A DNA stretch of 54,831 nucleotides from a virus: IMG/VR virus record IMGVR_UViG_3300006100_000015, positions 1 through 54,831 of that record, one strand, 5' to 3'. The translations under genes were made by a program, and so were the position numbers. Below, piece after piece: positions 1 through 8,775 of this stretch. The notes under the pieces are model-generated. The model was not told the origin of the DNA. It was given only the letters and a program-made list of their open reading frames with translations, and did no database searches. Positions within the stretch are counted from its first letter, which is position 1. The number at the start of each line of letters is the position of its first letter.

Positions 1-273
1 GAAAGCGGAGTCAAGTTAGGTGTTTCAAGTCGCGGATCCGGAAACGTCAAAGATGACGGATCCGGTGAAGTATCAGATTTTGAGATTATCACAGTAGATA
101 TGGTAGCTCAACCTAGTGCTCCTGGAGCATATCCCACACCAATTTATGAACACCTGATGAATAATCGCGGTGGTCTAAGTGCCTTGCGTATAGCGGAAGA
201 GGTGAAAGGGGATCCTAAGGCACAGAAATATCTCAAAGAGAGCTTATTAGCGATAATAAGCAGACTCCAATAA
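1..273 (+). CDS. 21: Prohead core protease, gp21-like (3' part only)
   Basis: The window opens inside this gene; 90 codons are visible before TAA. T4 gp21 is the serine protease that sits in the prohead core and cleaves scaffold and capsid proteins during maturation. The visible part contains GVKLGVSSRG near its start and SDFEIITVDMVAQPSAP further on, both typical of the gp21 family; the Ser of the GVSSRG stretch is the likely catalytic serine by family analogy. The C-terminal tail (about residues 50-90 of the visible part) is variable in this family. The gene ends 13 bases before the scaffold gene, whose product it would process, in the canonical 21-22-23 order. The start and N-terminal catalytic residues lie outside the window. 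Confidence 0.88.
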   Translation, partial: ESGVKLGVSSRGSGNVKDDGSGEVSDFEIITVDMVAQPSAPGAYPTPIYEHLMNNRGGLSALRIAEEVKGDPKAQKYLKESLLAIISRLQ

Positions 274-286
274 CAAGGAGAATCAT

Positions 287-1399
287 ATGTTGGATGCACT
301 AAAAAGTTTATTTGAAAACAATGTGATTTCTGTAGAGATTAAAGAGTCAATTGAGAAGGCGTTTGAAGCTAAGGTTAACGAAGCTAAGGAAACAGCCGCT
401 CAACAATTACGTGAAGAGTTTGCACAAAAATATGAACACGATAAAGCAACAATGGTTGAAGCAATTGATCGTATGATCACTGATCAACTAGCTGTTGAAA
501 TCGTAGAATTTGCCGATGATCGCAATCAATTAGCTGAGATGAAAGTCAAGTATGCTAAGAAGATGAAGAAAGATGCCGAGATGATGAAGGAATTTGTTAC
601 TCGTCAACTAGCTCAAGAAGTTCGTGAACTTCATGAAGATCAAGTAAGAATGGCAAATAAGTTTGGCGTGTTAGAACAATTTGTAGTTGAGGCTCTAGCT
701 CAAGAAATTACAGAGTTTGGTCAAGACAAGAAGGATTTAGCAGAAACTAAAGTTCGCTTAATCCGTGAAGGTCGACAAGAAATCAAGAAGGTAAAAGAGC
801 AATTTGTAACTCGTGCCGCTAAGATGGTTCAAGGTGTTGTAAGCGAAGGACTACGTTCTGAAATTACATCATTAAAAGAAGACATCGAAACAGCTCGTCG
901 TGCAGATTTTGGTCGCAAGTTATTTGAAGCTTTTGCTCACGAATATCAAGCGTCTTACCTAAATGAAAAATCGGAAACATCTAAATTACTCAAGGTTATA
1001 GACCTGAAAGATCAAGCTATGCAAGAGGCCGCTAAGGCAGTCGTACAAGCTGAGCAAATCCTAGAAAGTAAAGATGCAGAGATCCGTGCTTTGAAAGAAG
1101 CTAAAGAAAGAAAAGAAATCATGAGTGAATTGTTGGCGCCACTTAACAGTGAGCAAAAGCAAATCATGAGCGAGTTGATGGAGTCTGTGAAAACAGAACG
1201 TCTAAACGAAAGTTTTGAAAAGTACTTGCCAAGCGTTATCAATGGTAATGTTAGCAAGACTCCGCAGAAGAAACAGGCACTAGTAGAGGCTAAAGAAATA
1301 ACCGGAAATAAGATTTCCAACAACCAAAATAGCAGTGGGTTAGATGGTGACAGTAGCAATATTGTTGACATTCGTAGACTTGCTGGACTAAAATTTTAA
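287..1399 (+). CDS. 22: Prohead core scaffold protein, gp22-like
   Basis: A 370-residue, strongly charged, helical protein that would form the internal core on which the capsid assembles and then be degraded by the gp21 protease. Position between protease and major capsid protein, lack of Cys, and the C-terminal block (FGRKLFEAFA about residue 209, RKEIMSELLAPL about 278, then a KYLPSVI segment) fit gp22 of T4-like phages. It is longer than T4 gp22 (269 aa). The extra length appears to come from about four degenerate repeats of roughly 45 residues, each with an LAxEIxEF-type helix followed by a Lys-rich helix (residues about 65-200). The start is set by AAGGAG at 275-280. Coiled coil is expected through most of the chain. 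Confidence 0.85.
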   Translation: MLDALKSLFENNVISVEIKESIEKAFEAKVNEAKETAAQQLREEFAQKYEHDKATMVEAIDRMITDQLAVEIVEFADDRNQLAEMKVKYAKKMKKDAEMMKEFVTRQLAQEVRELHEDQVRMANKFGVLEQFVVEALAQEITEFGQDKKDLAETKVRLIREGRQEIKKVKEQFVTRAAKMVQGVVSEGLRSEITSLKEDIETARRADFGRKLFEAFAHEYQASYLNEKSETSKLLKVIDLKDQAMQEAAKAVVQAEQILESKDAEIRALKEAKERKEIMSELLAPLNSEQKQIMSELMESVKTERLNESFEKYLPSVINGNVSKTPQKKQALVEAKEITGNKISNNQNSSGLDGDSSNIVDIRRLAGLKF

Positions 1400-1411
1400 G
1401 GAGAAATTTAA

Positions 1412-2587
1412 ATGTCAGAACTATTAACAGGACGTTGGGCAGAAACTAAGGAAGCCCTATTAGAAGGCTTACAAGGCACAAAAAAATCAGTAATGGGTGT
1501 AACCCTAGAGAATACTCGCAAGTATTTGATGGAATCTCCAACTGCTGGTGCCACTTCTGCTGGTAACGTTGCAACTTTAAATCGCGTGATTCTTCCAGTA
1601 ATCCGCCGCGTTATGCCTACCGTTATTGCTAACGAATTAGTAGGTGTACAACCAATGACTGGTCCAGTAGGACAGATCCACACATTGCGTGTGCGTTATA
1701 GTGATACATCAACTGGTGCTAACGTACTAGCTGGTGAAGAGGCATTGAGCCCATTCAAGATTGCTAGTGCTTATTCTGGTAACGCTAACGACGCTTTTGC
1801 TAAGGCAGCTTCAACAGCTACTTTAGAAGGTGTTGCTGGTAACCGTTTAAGTATTCAAATCTTGAAGCAAACTGTTGAAGCAAAAACACGCAAGCTATCA
1901 GCTCGTTGGACATTTGAGTCAGCACAAGATGCTCAAGCACAACAAGGTATCGACGTTGAAGCAGAAGTAATGGCTGCTTTAGCACAAGAAATTACAGCTG
2001 AAATCGACCAAGAAATTATTTCTTCATTGATTTCTTTAGCTGGTACTGCAACACAAACTTTTGACCAGTCACAAGTTTCTGGTACTGCAACATTCGTAGG
2101 TGACGAGCATGCCGCTCTAGCTGTTCAGATCAATCGCGTAAGCAACTTGATCGCTCAAAGAACACGTCGTGGCGCTGGTAATTATGCTGTTGTAAGCCCA
2201 TTTGCATTAACAATTCTACAATCTGCTACTACTTCAGCTTTTGCTCGTACAACAGAAGGTACATTTGAAGCACCTACAAACACTAAGTTTGTTGGTACAT
2301 TAAACAATGCAATGAAAGTGTATGTTAACAGCTACGCACAAGATGCTACACCAATCCTTATCGGATACAAAGGTGCAAGTGAATCAGATGCTCCTGCATT
2401 CTATTGCCCATATATTCCTTTAATGAGTTCTGGTGTTGTTCTTGACCCATCAACATTCGAACCAGTCGTTTCATTCATGACACGTTATGGTTATGTTGAG
2501 TTGTCAAACACTGCATCATCTCTAGGTAACGCCGCTGACTATTTAGGTCTAGTTGCTATCACTGCCGCTAACGTTAAGTTCAGCTAA
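1412..2587 (+). CDS. 23: Major capsid protein, gp23-like
   Basis: A 391-residue homologue of T4 gp23, the hexameric shell protein. Family features include the N-terminal block LENTRKYLMES (about residue 31), the segment NRVILPVIRRVMPTVIANEL (about 54-73) with the following VGVQPMTGPVGQI, a Lys/Arg-rich KLSARWTFESAQDAQAQQG region (about 160-180), and the closing MTRYGYVELSNTASSLG block. It is shorter than T4 gp23 (521 aa), as in many aquatic T4-like phages, mainly for lack of a long N-terminal propeptide and the insertion domain. A possible gp21 cleavage site of the L-x-E/G type lies at residues 16-19 (LLEG); this is inferred from the T4 consensus. The start follows GGAGAAATTTA. A strong terminator lies 30 bases downstream. 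Confidence 0.95.
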   Translation: MSELLTGRWAETKEALLEGLQGTKKSVMGVTLENTRKYLMESPTAGATSAGNVATLNRVILPVIRRVMPTVIANELVGVQPMTGPVGQIHTLRVRYSDTSTGANVLAGEEALSPFKIASAYSGNANDAFAKAASTATLEGVAGNRLSIQILKQTVEAKTRKLSARWTFESAQDAQAQQGIDVEAEVMAALAQEITAEIDQEIISSLISLAGTATQTFDQSQVSGTATFVGDEHAALAVQINRVSNLIAQRTRRGAGNYAVVSPFALTILQSATTSAFARTTEGTFEAPTNTKFVGTLNNAMKVYVNSYAQDATPILIGYKGASESDAPAFYCPYIPLMSSGVVLDPSTFEPVVSFMTRYGYVELSNTASSLGNAADYLGLVAITAANVKFS

Positions 2588-2617
2588 TCTGATAACCAAG
2601 AGGTTAATTAGTAAATT

Positions 2618-2647
2618 AAAAAGTCCACTTCGGTGGACTTTTTTTTT
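2618..2647 (+). terminator. Intrinsic terminator after gp23
   Basis: A perfect stem AAGTCCAC / GTGGACTT closed by a TTCG tetraloop (2629-2632) is followed by nine T residues. The UUCG-capped stem and uninterrupted T tract form a textbook rho-independent terminator. It would end the capsid-cassette transcript just before the next gene, which has its own late-promoter-like box. Confidence 0.9.
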
Positions 2648-2650
2648 CGG

Positions 2651-2657
2651 TAAATAT
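2651..2657 (+). promoter_or_regulatory. Late-promoter-like box directly before the 2658 gene
   Basis: TAAATAT follows the gp23 terminator and touches the ATG at 2658 (or lies 3 bases from the ATG at 2661). It resembles the T4 late promoter TATAAATA. No Shine-Dalgarno sequence lies between, so a transcript from here would be leaderless or nearly so. The match is short and AT-rich, so confidence is modest. Confidence 0.4.
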
Positions 2658-3248
2658 ATGATGACTACCACACAATTTTATAATCCGCAAACAGTTACAA
2701 ATGTTAATGTATTAAATGAAATCATTAATACTCCTAGTATTGATTGGCAGTTTAATAAGATTATATCAGAAAATAATTATGCAACAAGCAAACAACCGTT
2801 GTATACCATTAGTGGTATGTGGATGGAAAAGTTTCTTAGTAATACAAGTCAACTGTGGCTGACTAATTTAAAAATTCCATTGAAGGCAACCGCAGTACAG
2901 GGTATAGAATTTAAATTAAATCTTTTACGTGCAGGACGAATTGAAGATTTAGTAATACAATTAACACTGGGAGGTAATCTTATTGGAAATAATTATGCCA
3001 GTTTAATTAATCCTGTACAAAGTAATATGTATACAGGTGGAGGTCCTAACGATATTCCGCTAGTACCTGTGGGTGATTTTAATATATATGGCGGTCCTGC
3101 AGATTTATGGGGTACAACTGGGCTTACAGCGGCCAACATTAGTGATCCTACATTTGGAGTTGTAATTAGTTTTAAAAGCAACAGTATATACCCTCACAGA
3201 GACACAGCTTATATAGATCAAATAGGTGTAAGAGTTACCTACGCATAA
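2658..3248 (+). CDS. Putative virion structural protein (unknown family)
   Basis: I do not recognise this 196-residue protein. It has a mixed beta-type composition with a central block (GMWMEKFLSNTSQLWLTNL at about residue 53, then RAGRIEDLVIQLTLGGNLIG) and a Gly/Pro-rich stretch about residues 128-160, ending in DQIGVRVTYA. No signal peptide or membrane segment is seen. The frame is open upstream to 2553, but that start lies inside gp23 and would read through the terminator hairpin, so I take the ATG at 2658 (2661 is equally possible). Its location at the head of the adhesin region and its composition suggest a virion or fibre-associated role; this is inference from context. Confidence 0.7.
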   Translation: MMTTTQFYNPQTVTNVNVLNEIINTPSIDWQFNKIISENNYATSKQPLYTISGMWMEKFLSNTSQLWLTNLKIPLKATAVQGIEFKLNLLRAGRIEDLVIQLTLGGNLIGNNYASLINPVQSNMYTGGGPNDIPLVPVGDFNIYGGPADLWGTTGLTAANISDPTFGVVISFKSNSIYPHRDTAYIDQIGVRVTYA

Positions 3249-3251
3249 ATA
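3245..3251 (+). promoter_or_regulatory. Late-promoter-like box ATAAATA
   Basis: CATAAATACAT overlaps the stop codon of the preceding gene and lies about 90 bases before the next start at 3342. It matches seven of eight bases of the T4 late promoter TATAAATA. The extended form TAAATACAT recurs at 8798 and 46741, which supports a real element. Confidence 0.5.
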
Positions 3252-3260
3252 CATAGTAAC

Positions 3261-3324
3261 AACTCACATGGGGTGAGTTTTATGCAGAAATCCAACTGCG
3301 TACGGCCTAGAACGCCGTGTTTTT
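3261..3324 (+). other. Cluster of small hairpins in the 5' leader of the 3342 gene
   Basis: Three inverted repeats follow one another: AACTCAC/GTGAGTT (3261-3279), GCAG/CTGC (about 3284-3299), and ACGGC/GCCGT (3302-3318) followed by GTTTTT. The first and third have short T runs and could act as weak terminators. As a group they lie between a late-promoter-like box and an AAGGAG ribosome site, so they would form a structured leader. Confidence 0.4.
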
Positions 3325-3341
3325 CATAAGGAGAAAACAAA

Positions 3342-4853
3342 ATGGGACGTCCTCTTAATAAAAAGTACTTTGGCTCACGTAATGCGTCAGCATCAGGTAC
3401 ATATAGCCGCTCTGCCGCAGTTGATGCCGGCATTGGTGGTTCAAATATTGCAAGTCTTGCAACAGGCGGTACACTAACAGGTTATACATCTGGTGCTCCA
3501 AGTTTATCAATCTTTGGTCCACAACTTGCTAACGGTGTACAAGCTACGGCAGTTGCAGTTTTAACAGCCGCAGCCGCAAGCATAACAAGTGGTGGTACAG
3601 GTTATCCAGCATCAAGTACATTTACAGTTTCAGTAACTGGTACAAGTGCTCAAGGCGGTGGTACAGCAGTATTGAACGTTACAACAAACGGTTCTGGCGT
3701 TATTACAACAGTTAACTCAGTAACTTCTGGCGGTACATGGACTGGCGCAACATCAGGTGCAACAGCTTTAACGGCAGTTGGTAGTACATTTACATCGGCC
3801 GCTACATTCACACTAACATCATTCACAATTACAAGTTATTCATTAACTAACAACGGTGGTGATGGTTATTTAGATTCTGCAGATACTAAGACTATGAGCA
3901 TCACAGCAACTGACGGTAGTGGTAACATTACAGTTAGTTCGATTGATGAAATGATTGTTGGTATGAAATTTACACCAAGCCAATCAATCGGTGGGTTAAC
4001 AGGTAGTACAGCTTACTATATCAAAACTGCTAACACAGCAACTAAAGTAGTTACAGTAAGTACTTCAGTTACTGGCGCAGGTGTTGGTACAGCCGCATCA
4101 ACAACATCACAACCTAACAGTGCCGCATTGGCCGCAGTTAGCCAAACAGCCGGTCAGTTAACATATACAGCAACTACAACAGCTCTTCCAGTAGGAACAG
4201 CGATTGCAGTAACAGGTACACTAAGTGGTAACTTAACAGGTGTAACAAGCGGTACAACATATTATGTTAGCTCAGCAGTTGCTCCAACAACTACAGCAGT
4301 TACATTAAGTACATCACTAGCAGGTGCTCTTGCCGGTACAGGTACTGTAACAGTTGGTGGTTCAACATCAACTGGTTTGACATTCACTTATACTGTAAGT
4401 GATTCTGTAACAATCGCTGGTTACACTCCAGTTGTAACATTAAGTTCTGGTTCAGCTACAGCTACAGCTACATTAGCCGCTCAAGTAACAAGTGGTTACA
4501 CAGGACGTTACGAGCAGATTATTGCTAACGCCAACATTGGCGGAACATTGTATACCGATTGTGACATCATCAAACAAGAAGGTTCACGTACATTCCGTGT
4601 TATCCAACAAGGTGGTACATTCCCAGGTACATTGTGCAGGCTAACAGCAGTTGCTGAAAGCAGTTTGACTTCAGGTCAAATGGCAATCATTGCTACTGAC
4701 AGTGCTGGTGGTATCTATGCTGTATCTAAGTTAACAAACCGTAAGGCATACTTAACTCCAATTTCAGGTACACAGTTTACTACTGGACAAGCGGCACAAT
4801 GGAATTTAACAACTCCGACCGCTAACGTTTCAGTAACACTAGATAACGCTTAA
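3342..4853 (+). CDS. Repetitive Thr/Ser/Gly-rich virion protein (MGRPLNKKYFG family)
   Basis: A 503-residue protein beginning MGRPLNKKYFG, a start I associate with conserved hypothetical structural proteins of aquatic T4-like phages. The middle (about residues 60-390) is low-complexity beta material with two copies of a module containing a STAYYIKT or GTTYYVSS strand, the same module that fills the giant proteins further downstream. The last ~110 residues form a distinct, less repetitive domain with the only Cys residues (YTDCDIIKQEGSRTFRV, then GTLCRLTAV). I infer a fixed C-terminal domain with an expandable repeat region. Decoration, whisker or fibre function cannot be separated from sequence. 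Start set by AAGGAGAAAACAAA. Confidence 0.75.
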   Translation: MGRPLNKKYFGSRNASASGTYSRSAAVDAGIGGSNIASLATGGTLTGYTSGAPSLSIFGPQLANGVQATAVAVLTAAAASITSGGTGYPASSTFTVSVTGTSAQGGGTAVLNVTTNGSGVITTVNSVTSGGTWTGATSGATALTAVGSTFTSAATFTLTSFTITSYSLTNNGGDGYLDSADTKTMSITATDGSGNITVSSIDEMIVGMKFTPSQSIGGLTGSTAYYIKTANTATKVVTVSTSVTGAGVGTAASTTSQPNSAALAAVSQTAGQLTYTATTTALPVGTAIAVTGTLSGNLTGVTSGTTYYVSSAVAPTTTAVTLSTSLAGALAGTGTVTVGGSTSTGLTFTYTVSDSVTIAGYTPVVTLSSGSATATATLAAQVTSGYTGRYEQIIANANIGGTLYTDCDIIKQEGSRTFRVIQQGGTFPGTLCRLTAVAESSLTSGQMAIIATDSAGGIYAVSKLTNRKAYLTPISGTQFTTGQAAQWNLTTPTANVSVTLDNA

Positions 4854-4862
4854 TAAACTCAA

Positions 4863-4880
4863 TGGGGACTTCGGTCCCCA
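4863..4880 (+). other. UUCG-capped hairpin between fibre genes
   Basis: TGGGGAC-TTCG-GTCCCCA forms a perfect 7-bp stem with a stable tetraloop in the 40-base gap between two genes. There is no T run after it, so it is more likely an mRNA-processing or stability element, or an attenuated terminator, than a full terminator. Confidence 0.6.
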
Positions 4881-4893
4881 ATTAGGATTCTAA

Positions 4894-6144
4894 ATGACAA
4901 GAGTTGTAAAAACAAACCAAGGCGATTACCACGTATTAGTTCAAAATGGTGGGACAATTATTCTTGACCCTACTAGTTCTGGTCAAGTAACAGTCACTGG
5001 CAATCTTGTTGTTAATGGTACAACTACTACAATTAATTCGAGTACTTTAAACGTTGAAGTAAACGTATTACAAATCAATGCAGGACTAACTACTAACGGA
5101 ATTCCTAGTGCATTAAGTTATCAATCTGGATTACAAATAGATAGGGGTGTTGCACAAGCGGCAGAATTATTATTTGATGAATCAGTAAGACATTATGATC
5201 CAACAACTGCTATAACTGCAACAAGTTATACTGCAACAGGATCAGCAGTAACATTTAATTTTTCAACACAGAGTTCTGTACCATTTCCAGTGGCTTCAAA
5301 CGGAAGTACTGGATCTACCATTGTAGTTGCAGGGTTTACACCTTCAACATATAACGGAACATATACAGTAACAGCATGTACTACTAGTTCTGTTACATTT
5401 GCCAGTGCTGTGACTGGAACTATTACAACATTAGGTACTATCACTTTAAACAAAGGTGGTACATTTAAATTACAAACTGCTGACGGATCTTTGAGCGGAT
5501 TAGAATTAAGAACAATCACAAGTGACGGAAATAATACTTTAATCATTGACATGCAAAGAGGAGCTCCTACTTTGCGTTTGGCTAATAGTACAACAGCCGC
5601 AGGAGTTCCATATTATCAACGTGTGTTAAGTGGTGACGATATTCCAAACGTGCAATGGGTACAAACTTATATCGCATCTAACTATACATTAGGTTCAAGT
5701 ACACCAGGTACTGCTACAGTTCAAACAATCCAACAGCCAGTCGGCGTTGCTATTGGTTCAGCCAATAGTGCTATTCAAGCGACCAGCTCAGGTCTTTTAT
5801 TCCAGATAGCTGGTAGCACAGTCGTTACTATTAACAGTACAGGTGCTGTTTTAGGAAATTTATCAGTTGGATCAACAGCTAATCCTAATACTATTTCAAA
5901 CTCTACCAATGCTAATTTAATTTTAACAACACAAAGTTCAACTTATCCTGTAGAAATTAATGCAGTTGCTCAGTTGGACAACCAAGCAAGCACTCCTACT
6001 TATACTAGTGGTGGTACAAAATTATATTCTAGTACTACAATTGGCCCAGGAAGAACTGGATTGTATTTGGTCAATTCTACCGTACAAACCGCAGACGAAT
6101 TAATTAGTAGAAACCGAGCAGTACTGCTAAGTATTTTACTATAA
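4894..6144 (+). CDS. Tail fibre/virion beta-repeat protein
   Basis: A 416-residue Thr/Ser/Asn-rich protein. The N-terminal part (VVKTNQGDYHVLVQNGGTI, then LVVNGTTTTINSSTLNVEVN) has the repetitive beta pattern of phage fibre shafts. Residues about 110-190 carry the shared module PFPVASNGSTGSTIVVAGFTP...YNGTYTVTACTTSSVTFA that recurs in several neighbouring proteins. The C-terminal part contains NNQASTPTYTSGGTKLYSST and ends DELISRNRAVLLSILL. Nothing enzymatic is visible. It is followed after 9 bases by a small beta protein, so the two are co-transcribed. Confidence 0.75.
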   Translation: MTRVVKTNQGDYHVLVQNGGTIILDPTSSGQVTVTGNLVVNGTTTTINSSTLNVEVNVLQINAGLTTNGIPSALSYQSGLQIDRGVAQAAELLFDESVRHYDPTTAITATSYTATGSAVTFNFSTQSSVPFPVASNGSTGSTIVVAGFTPSTYNGTYTVTACTTSSVTFASAVTGTITTLGTITLNKGGTFKLQTADGSLSGLELRTITSDGNNTLIIDMQRGAPTLRLANSTTAAGVPYYQRVLSGDDIPNVQWVQTYIASNYTLGSSTPGTATVQTIQQPVGVAIGSANSAIQATSSGLLFQIAGSTVVTINSTGAVLGNLSVGSTANPNTISNSTNANLILTTQSSTYPVEINAVAQLDNQASTPTYTSGGTKLYSSTTIGPGRTGLYLVNSTVQTADELISRNRAVLLSILL

Positions 6145-6153
6145 GGACATAAC

Positions 6154-6492
6154 ATGCCATTAACATCACAGATAATCGGAACAACAAACACAACAGTTTA
6201 TACTAGTACCGTAACTAGTCCTCAAATTGGTAATGCTATTACTTGTATGATTGTTTGCAACACAAGTGGATCAACTGCATCAAATTTAACATTGTATGCA
6301 GTTCCTAACAATGGCGGATCAGTAGGTACTGCTAGTACTTCTAATATGATCATTAATGCTCTTGCAGTGCCTGCGGGTGAAACTGTAAGTTTAGATCAAG
6401 AGAAATTAGTTTTGAGTTCAAACGACACAATCGTAGCAGTTAGCAGTCAGGCTAGCACTTTGAATATAACCATAAGCACATTGCCAGTATAA
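6154..6492 (+). CDS. Small beta-rich virion protein (~110 aa), copy 1
   Basis: A 112-residue protein without Lys/Arg-rich or membrane segments. It has a pattern seen in two other small genes of this island (11069 and 35074): an N-terminal Thr-rich strand, an ASNLTLY-type strand, a PAGETVSL-type turn, then LxLxSNDTIVAVSS and a short C-terminal strand. This looks like a single compact beta sandwich. Its gene overlaps the next by one base (TAATG), suggesting translational coupling. I cannot name a function; the repeated placement among fibre genes suggests a fibre-associated or adaptor subunit. Confidence 0.65.
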   Translation: MPLTSQIIGTTNTTVYTSTVTSPQIGNAITCMIVCNTSGSTASNLTLYAVPNNGGSVGTASTSNMIINALAVPAGETVSLDQEKLVLSSNDTIVAVSSQASTLNITISTLPV

Positions 6493-7697
6493 TGAGATTT
6501 CTTAAACAACAAACTCTTAGTCGTCGTGCAATTTTTGATACTACTGTATATTCAGATACAGCAAATGCCAACGTCTATATAAGTCCTACCGGTGCAGGAA
6601 GCCTAGTACTTCCTAACGGCACAACTACACAACGTCCAGGTAGTCCAACATCTGGTATGATGCGTTATAATACAACAACTAACGAAGCAGAAATTTATCA
6701 AGGTAGTACGTGGAGAGCTTTGCGTTTTAAAGAGGCTACACAAATTGTTCAACAAAATTTAGGTGCTGGAGATAGTTCTAGTACATACTTTGGACCTTTG
6801 AATCCAGTATATTACAATCCAACAAATAAATCAAGCGATGTTACAAACTTTGGTGCACAAAATGTTTTAGTCTATGTTGAAAACATTCCTCAGTTGTCAG
6901 GTATCAATTATACAGTTGTTCAAAATCCTACAATCATAGATGGAACTTATACACCAACATTGAGTGTGGCTGCACCAAGTGGTTCGACAACATTATATTT
7001 TAATACAAGTGCTAATGCATCTGGTGCAAGTTGGTCAGGTAGTGTGGCAACATTAACCTTTACTGGTTATTCATGGGTACCGTTTGCAGTTGGTGCAACT
7101 ATCACTGTGACAGGATTTACTCCAAGCGGATACAACGGAGTCTTTACAGTAACAGCTAGTACAAGTTCTAGTGTTAGCTATGCATTGGCAAGTAACCCTG
7201 GAGCAGGAACAGTACCGGGAACAATTACAACTAGCGGAACAACTAATGGTTATGCAACGTTTGTAGCAAGTCAAAGTACAACTGTAACTGCTGGTTCATT
7301 TATTCTAGGAACAACTTATACAATTACTTCAGCAGGTACTACAAACTTTACATTAATTGGCGCGGCTAACAGCAACGTTGGTACAAGTTTTGTGGCAACT
7401 GGCGTAGGTAGTGGTACAGGTACCGCAACAACTGTTACTGGAGATATATCTGGAGCAACAGTAACAGGTACAAATATTCAAGCAAGCACTATAATAACAG
7501 CATTCACAACAGATCCAAACACAGATGCATTGACCAGTATTACAATCAACAAAGCAACTACAACAAGCACATTGGCAGTTAATACACAAATTACAATTAC
7601 TAGTTCAAGTACACTTGAGTCTGGTTATTATTTGCAATTTACTGCACCAGTACCTTACGGAAAAACAGTTATTGCATTACTTGGCTTTGACCAGTAA
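6492..7697 (+). CDS. Tail fibre protein with GTTTQRPGSP motif
   Basis: A 401-residue fibre-type protein. Residues about 43-75 contain GTTTQRPGSPTSGMMRYNTT followed by EIYQGSTW, the widespread phage-fibre motif (GTTAERP..P..GMIRYN....EFY..G.W). Residues about 185-250 hold the shared SVATLTFTGY...VGATITVTGFTPSGYNGVFTVTA module, and about 260-305 a second module, GSFILGTTYTITSAGTTNFT, also familiar from aquatic phage fibres. It ends in a predicted beta strand (YGKTVIALLGFDQ). It starts inside the stop codon of the preceding gene. Confidence 0.75.
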   Translation: MRFLKQQTLSRRAIFDTTVYSDTANANVYISPTGAGSLVLPNGTTTQRPGSPTSGMMRYNTTTNEAEIYQGSTWRALRFKEATQIVQQNLGAGDSSSTYFGPLNPVYYNPTNKSSDVTNFGAQNVLVYVENIPQLSGINYTVVQNPTIIDGTYTPTLSVAAPSGSTTLYFNTSANASGASWSGSVATLTFTGYSWVPFAVGATITVTGFTPSGYNGVFTVTASTSSSVSYALASNPGAGTVPGTITTSGTTNGYATFVASQSTTVTAGSFILGTTYTITSAGTTNFTLIGAANSNVGTSFVATGVGSGTGTATTVTGDISGATVTGTNIQASTIITAFTTDPNTDALTSITINKATTTSTLAVNTQITITSSSTLESGYYLQFTAPVPYGKTVIALLGFDQ

Positions 7698-7710
7698 TTA
7701 GGAGCCTACC

Positions 7711-8775
7711 ATGGGGCGAGAACTAGGTAGAATTAGCGGTCCGTTATTATCGGACAATTTATTACGTAACGGTAATAACCTCGCCATTGACACTCAAGTT
7801 TTGTTTTTAGATGTTAATAACAAACGTGTCGGATTTAATACAACTACACCAGTTAACGATCTTTATACTCCTACTGCAATAGATTCGGTCGGATTAACAG
7901 TTGATTCTACTGCCGACCTTGGCAATTTTGTCATTAGTACAAATAATATTCAAAATGCTGTTGGCAATATTACTGTTAGTGGAACAACGGTTACTCCTGG
8001 TTTAACTACAAATAACCTATATTTACGTAGTAATATTATTGGTAATAATGTTGCAAATGACAACATTAATATTACTGCGAACGGTTCAGGGTCAATCAAT
8101 TTATCTAACGGAAATTCTAGTGTTCAAGTTACAGTGAGCGGAAATTTACATGCTACTGGAAATGTAACTTTTGATGGAAATTTAACTTTAGGTACTAGCA
8201 ATAGTAACACTATCAGTTTTACAGGCGAAATTAATAGTAATATTTTACCATCAACTACTAACACCTATACGCTAGGATCTAATACAAATCAATGGAACAA
8301 TGTTTATACAAATTCTTTTAGTGTAGGATCTACTACAGTTCCTACAACATCTGCTACTACATTTAATGGCGGACAATTAAGTTTTAATGGTAGTACAATT
8401 ACTAATACTACAGCCAGTACAAACACACAAATTTTGCCTACTGGTACTGGTATAATTAGCCTAAACGGCACTCAGTTTACAGCAGTAAATCAAAATAGTA
8501 TTACAAATCCATCGACGGGTGCGTTTCAATTTGTTCCAACGAGTAACGGATATTTCCAGTTTGGCGGTACGGATGGGGTAGCAATTCCGGCAGGAACAAC
8601 AGCCCAAAGACCATTCAACGCTACTATAGGAATGATAAGATTTAATACAACTTTGGGCTATGGGGAATTTTTTAATGGCGGATCCTGGCAAGCCATTGGC
8701 GGAGCCAGTGCTACCCTAAGCCTTTCTCAAGTACAAACTATTATGCTTACAGATGCCATAATATTCGGCAGATAA
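7711..8775 (+). CDS. Tail fibre protein, GRISGPLL family, short paralogue
   Basis: A 354-residue fibre protein that starts LGRISGPLLSDNLLRNGNN, then LFLDVNNKRVGFNTTTPVNDL. The same N-terminal block opens the next gene, so the two are paralogues that probably dock to the same virion site. The shaft has repeated INITANGSGSINL and NLHATGNVTFDGNLTL beta repeats and the conserved GEINSNILPSTTNTYTLGS stretch. Residues about 290-330 hold IPAGTTAQRPFNATIGMIRF, the common fibre motif. Start set by TAGGAG. Confidence 0.8.
   Translation: MGRELGRISGPLLSDNLLRNGNNLAIDTQVLFLDVNNKRVGFNTTTPVNDLYTPTAIDSVGLTVDSTADLGNFVISTNNIQNAVGNITVSGTTVTPGLTTNNLYLRSNIIGNNVANDNINITANGSGSINLSNGNSSVQVTVSGNLHATGNVTFDGNLTLGTSNSNTISFTGEINSNILPSTTNTYTLGSNTNQWNNVYTNSFSVGSTTVPTTSATTFNGGQLSFNGSTITNTTASTNTQILPTGTGIISLNGTQFTAVNQNSITNPSTGAFQFVPTSNGYFQFGGTDGVAIPAGTTAQRPFNATIGMIRFNTTLGYGEFFNGGSWQAIGGASATLSLSQVQTIMLTDAIIFGR

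Noticed and set aside
2553-2657. N-terminal extension of the 2658 gene
   Set aside because: This start lies inside gp23 and the extension would translate through the terminator hairpin; the residues look like out-of-frame capsid sequence.
7071-7589. Two minus-strand Cys-rich frames (67 and 78 codons) that look like small cysteine peptides
   Set aside because: They are the reverse complement of Thr/Ala/Gly-rich fibre sequence; ACA and GCA codons read backwards give TGT and TGC. They have no ribosome site and lie wholly inside a convincing gene. The same artefact explains other minus-strand frames in the fibre genes.
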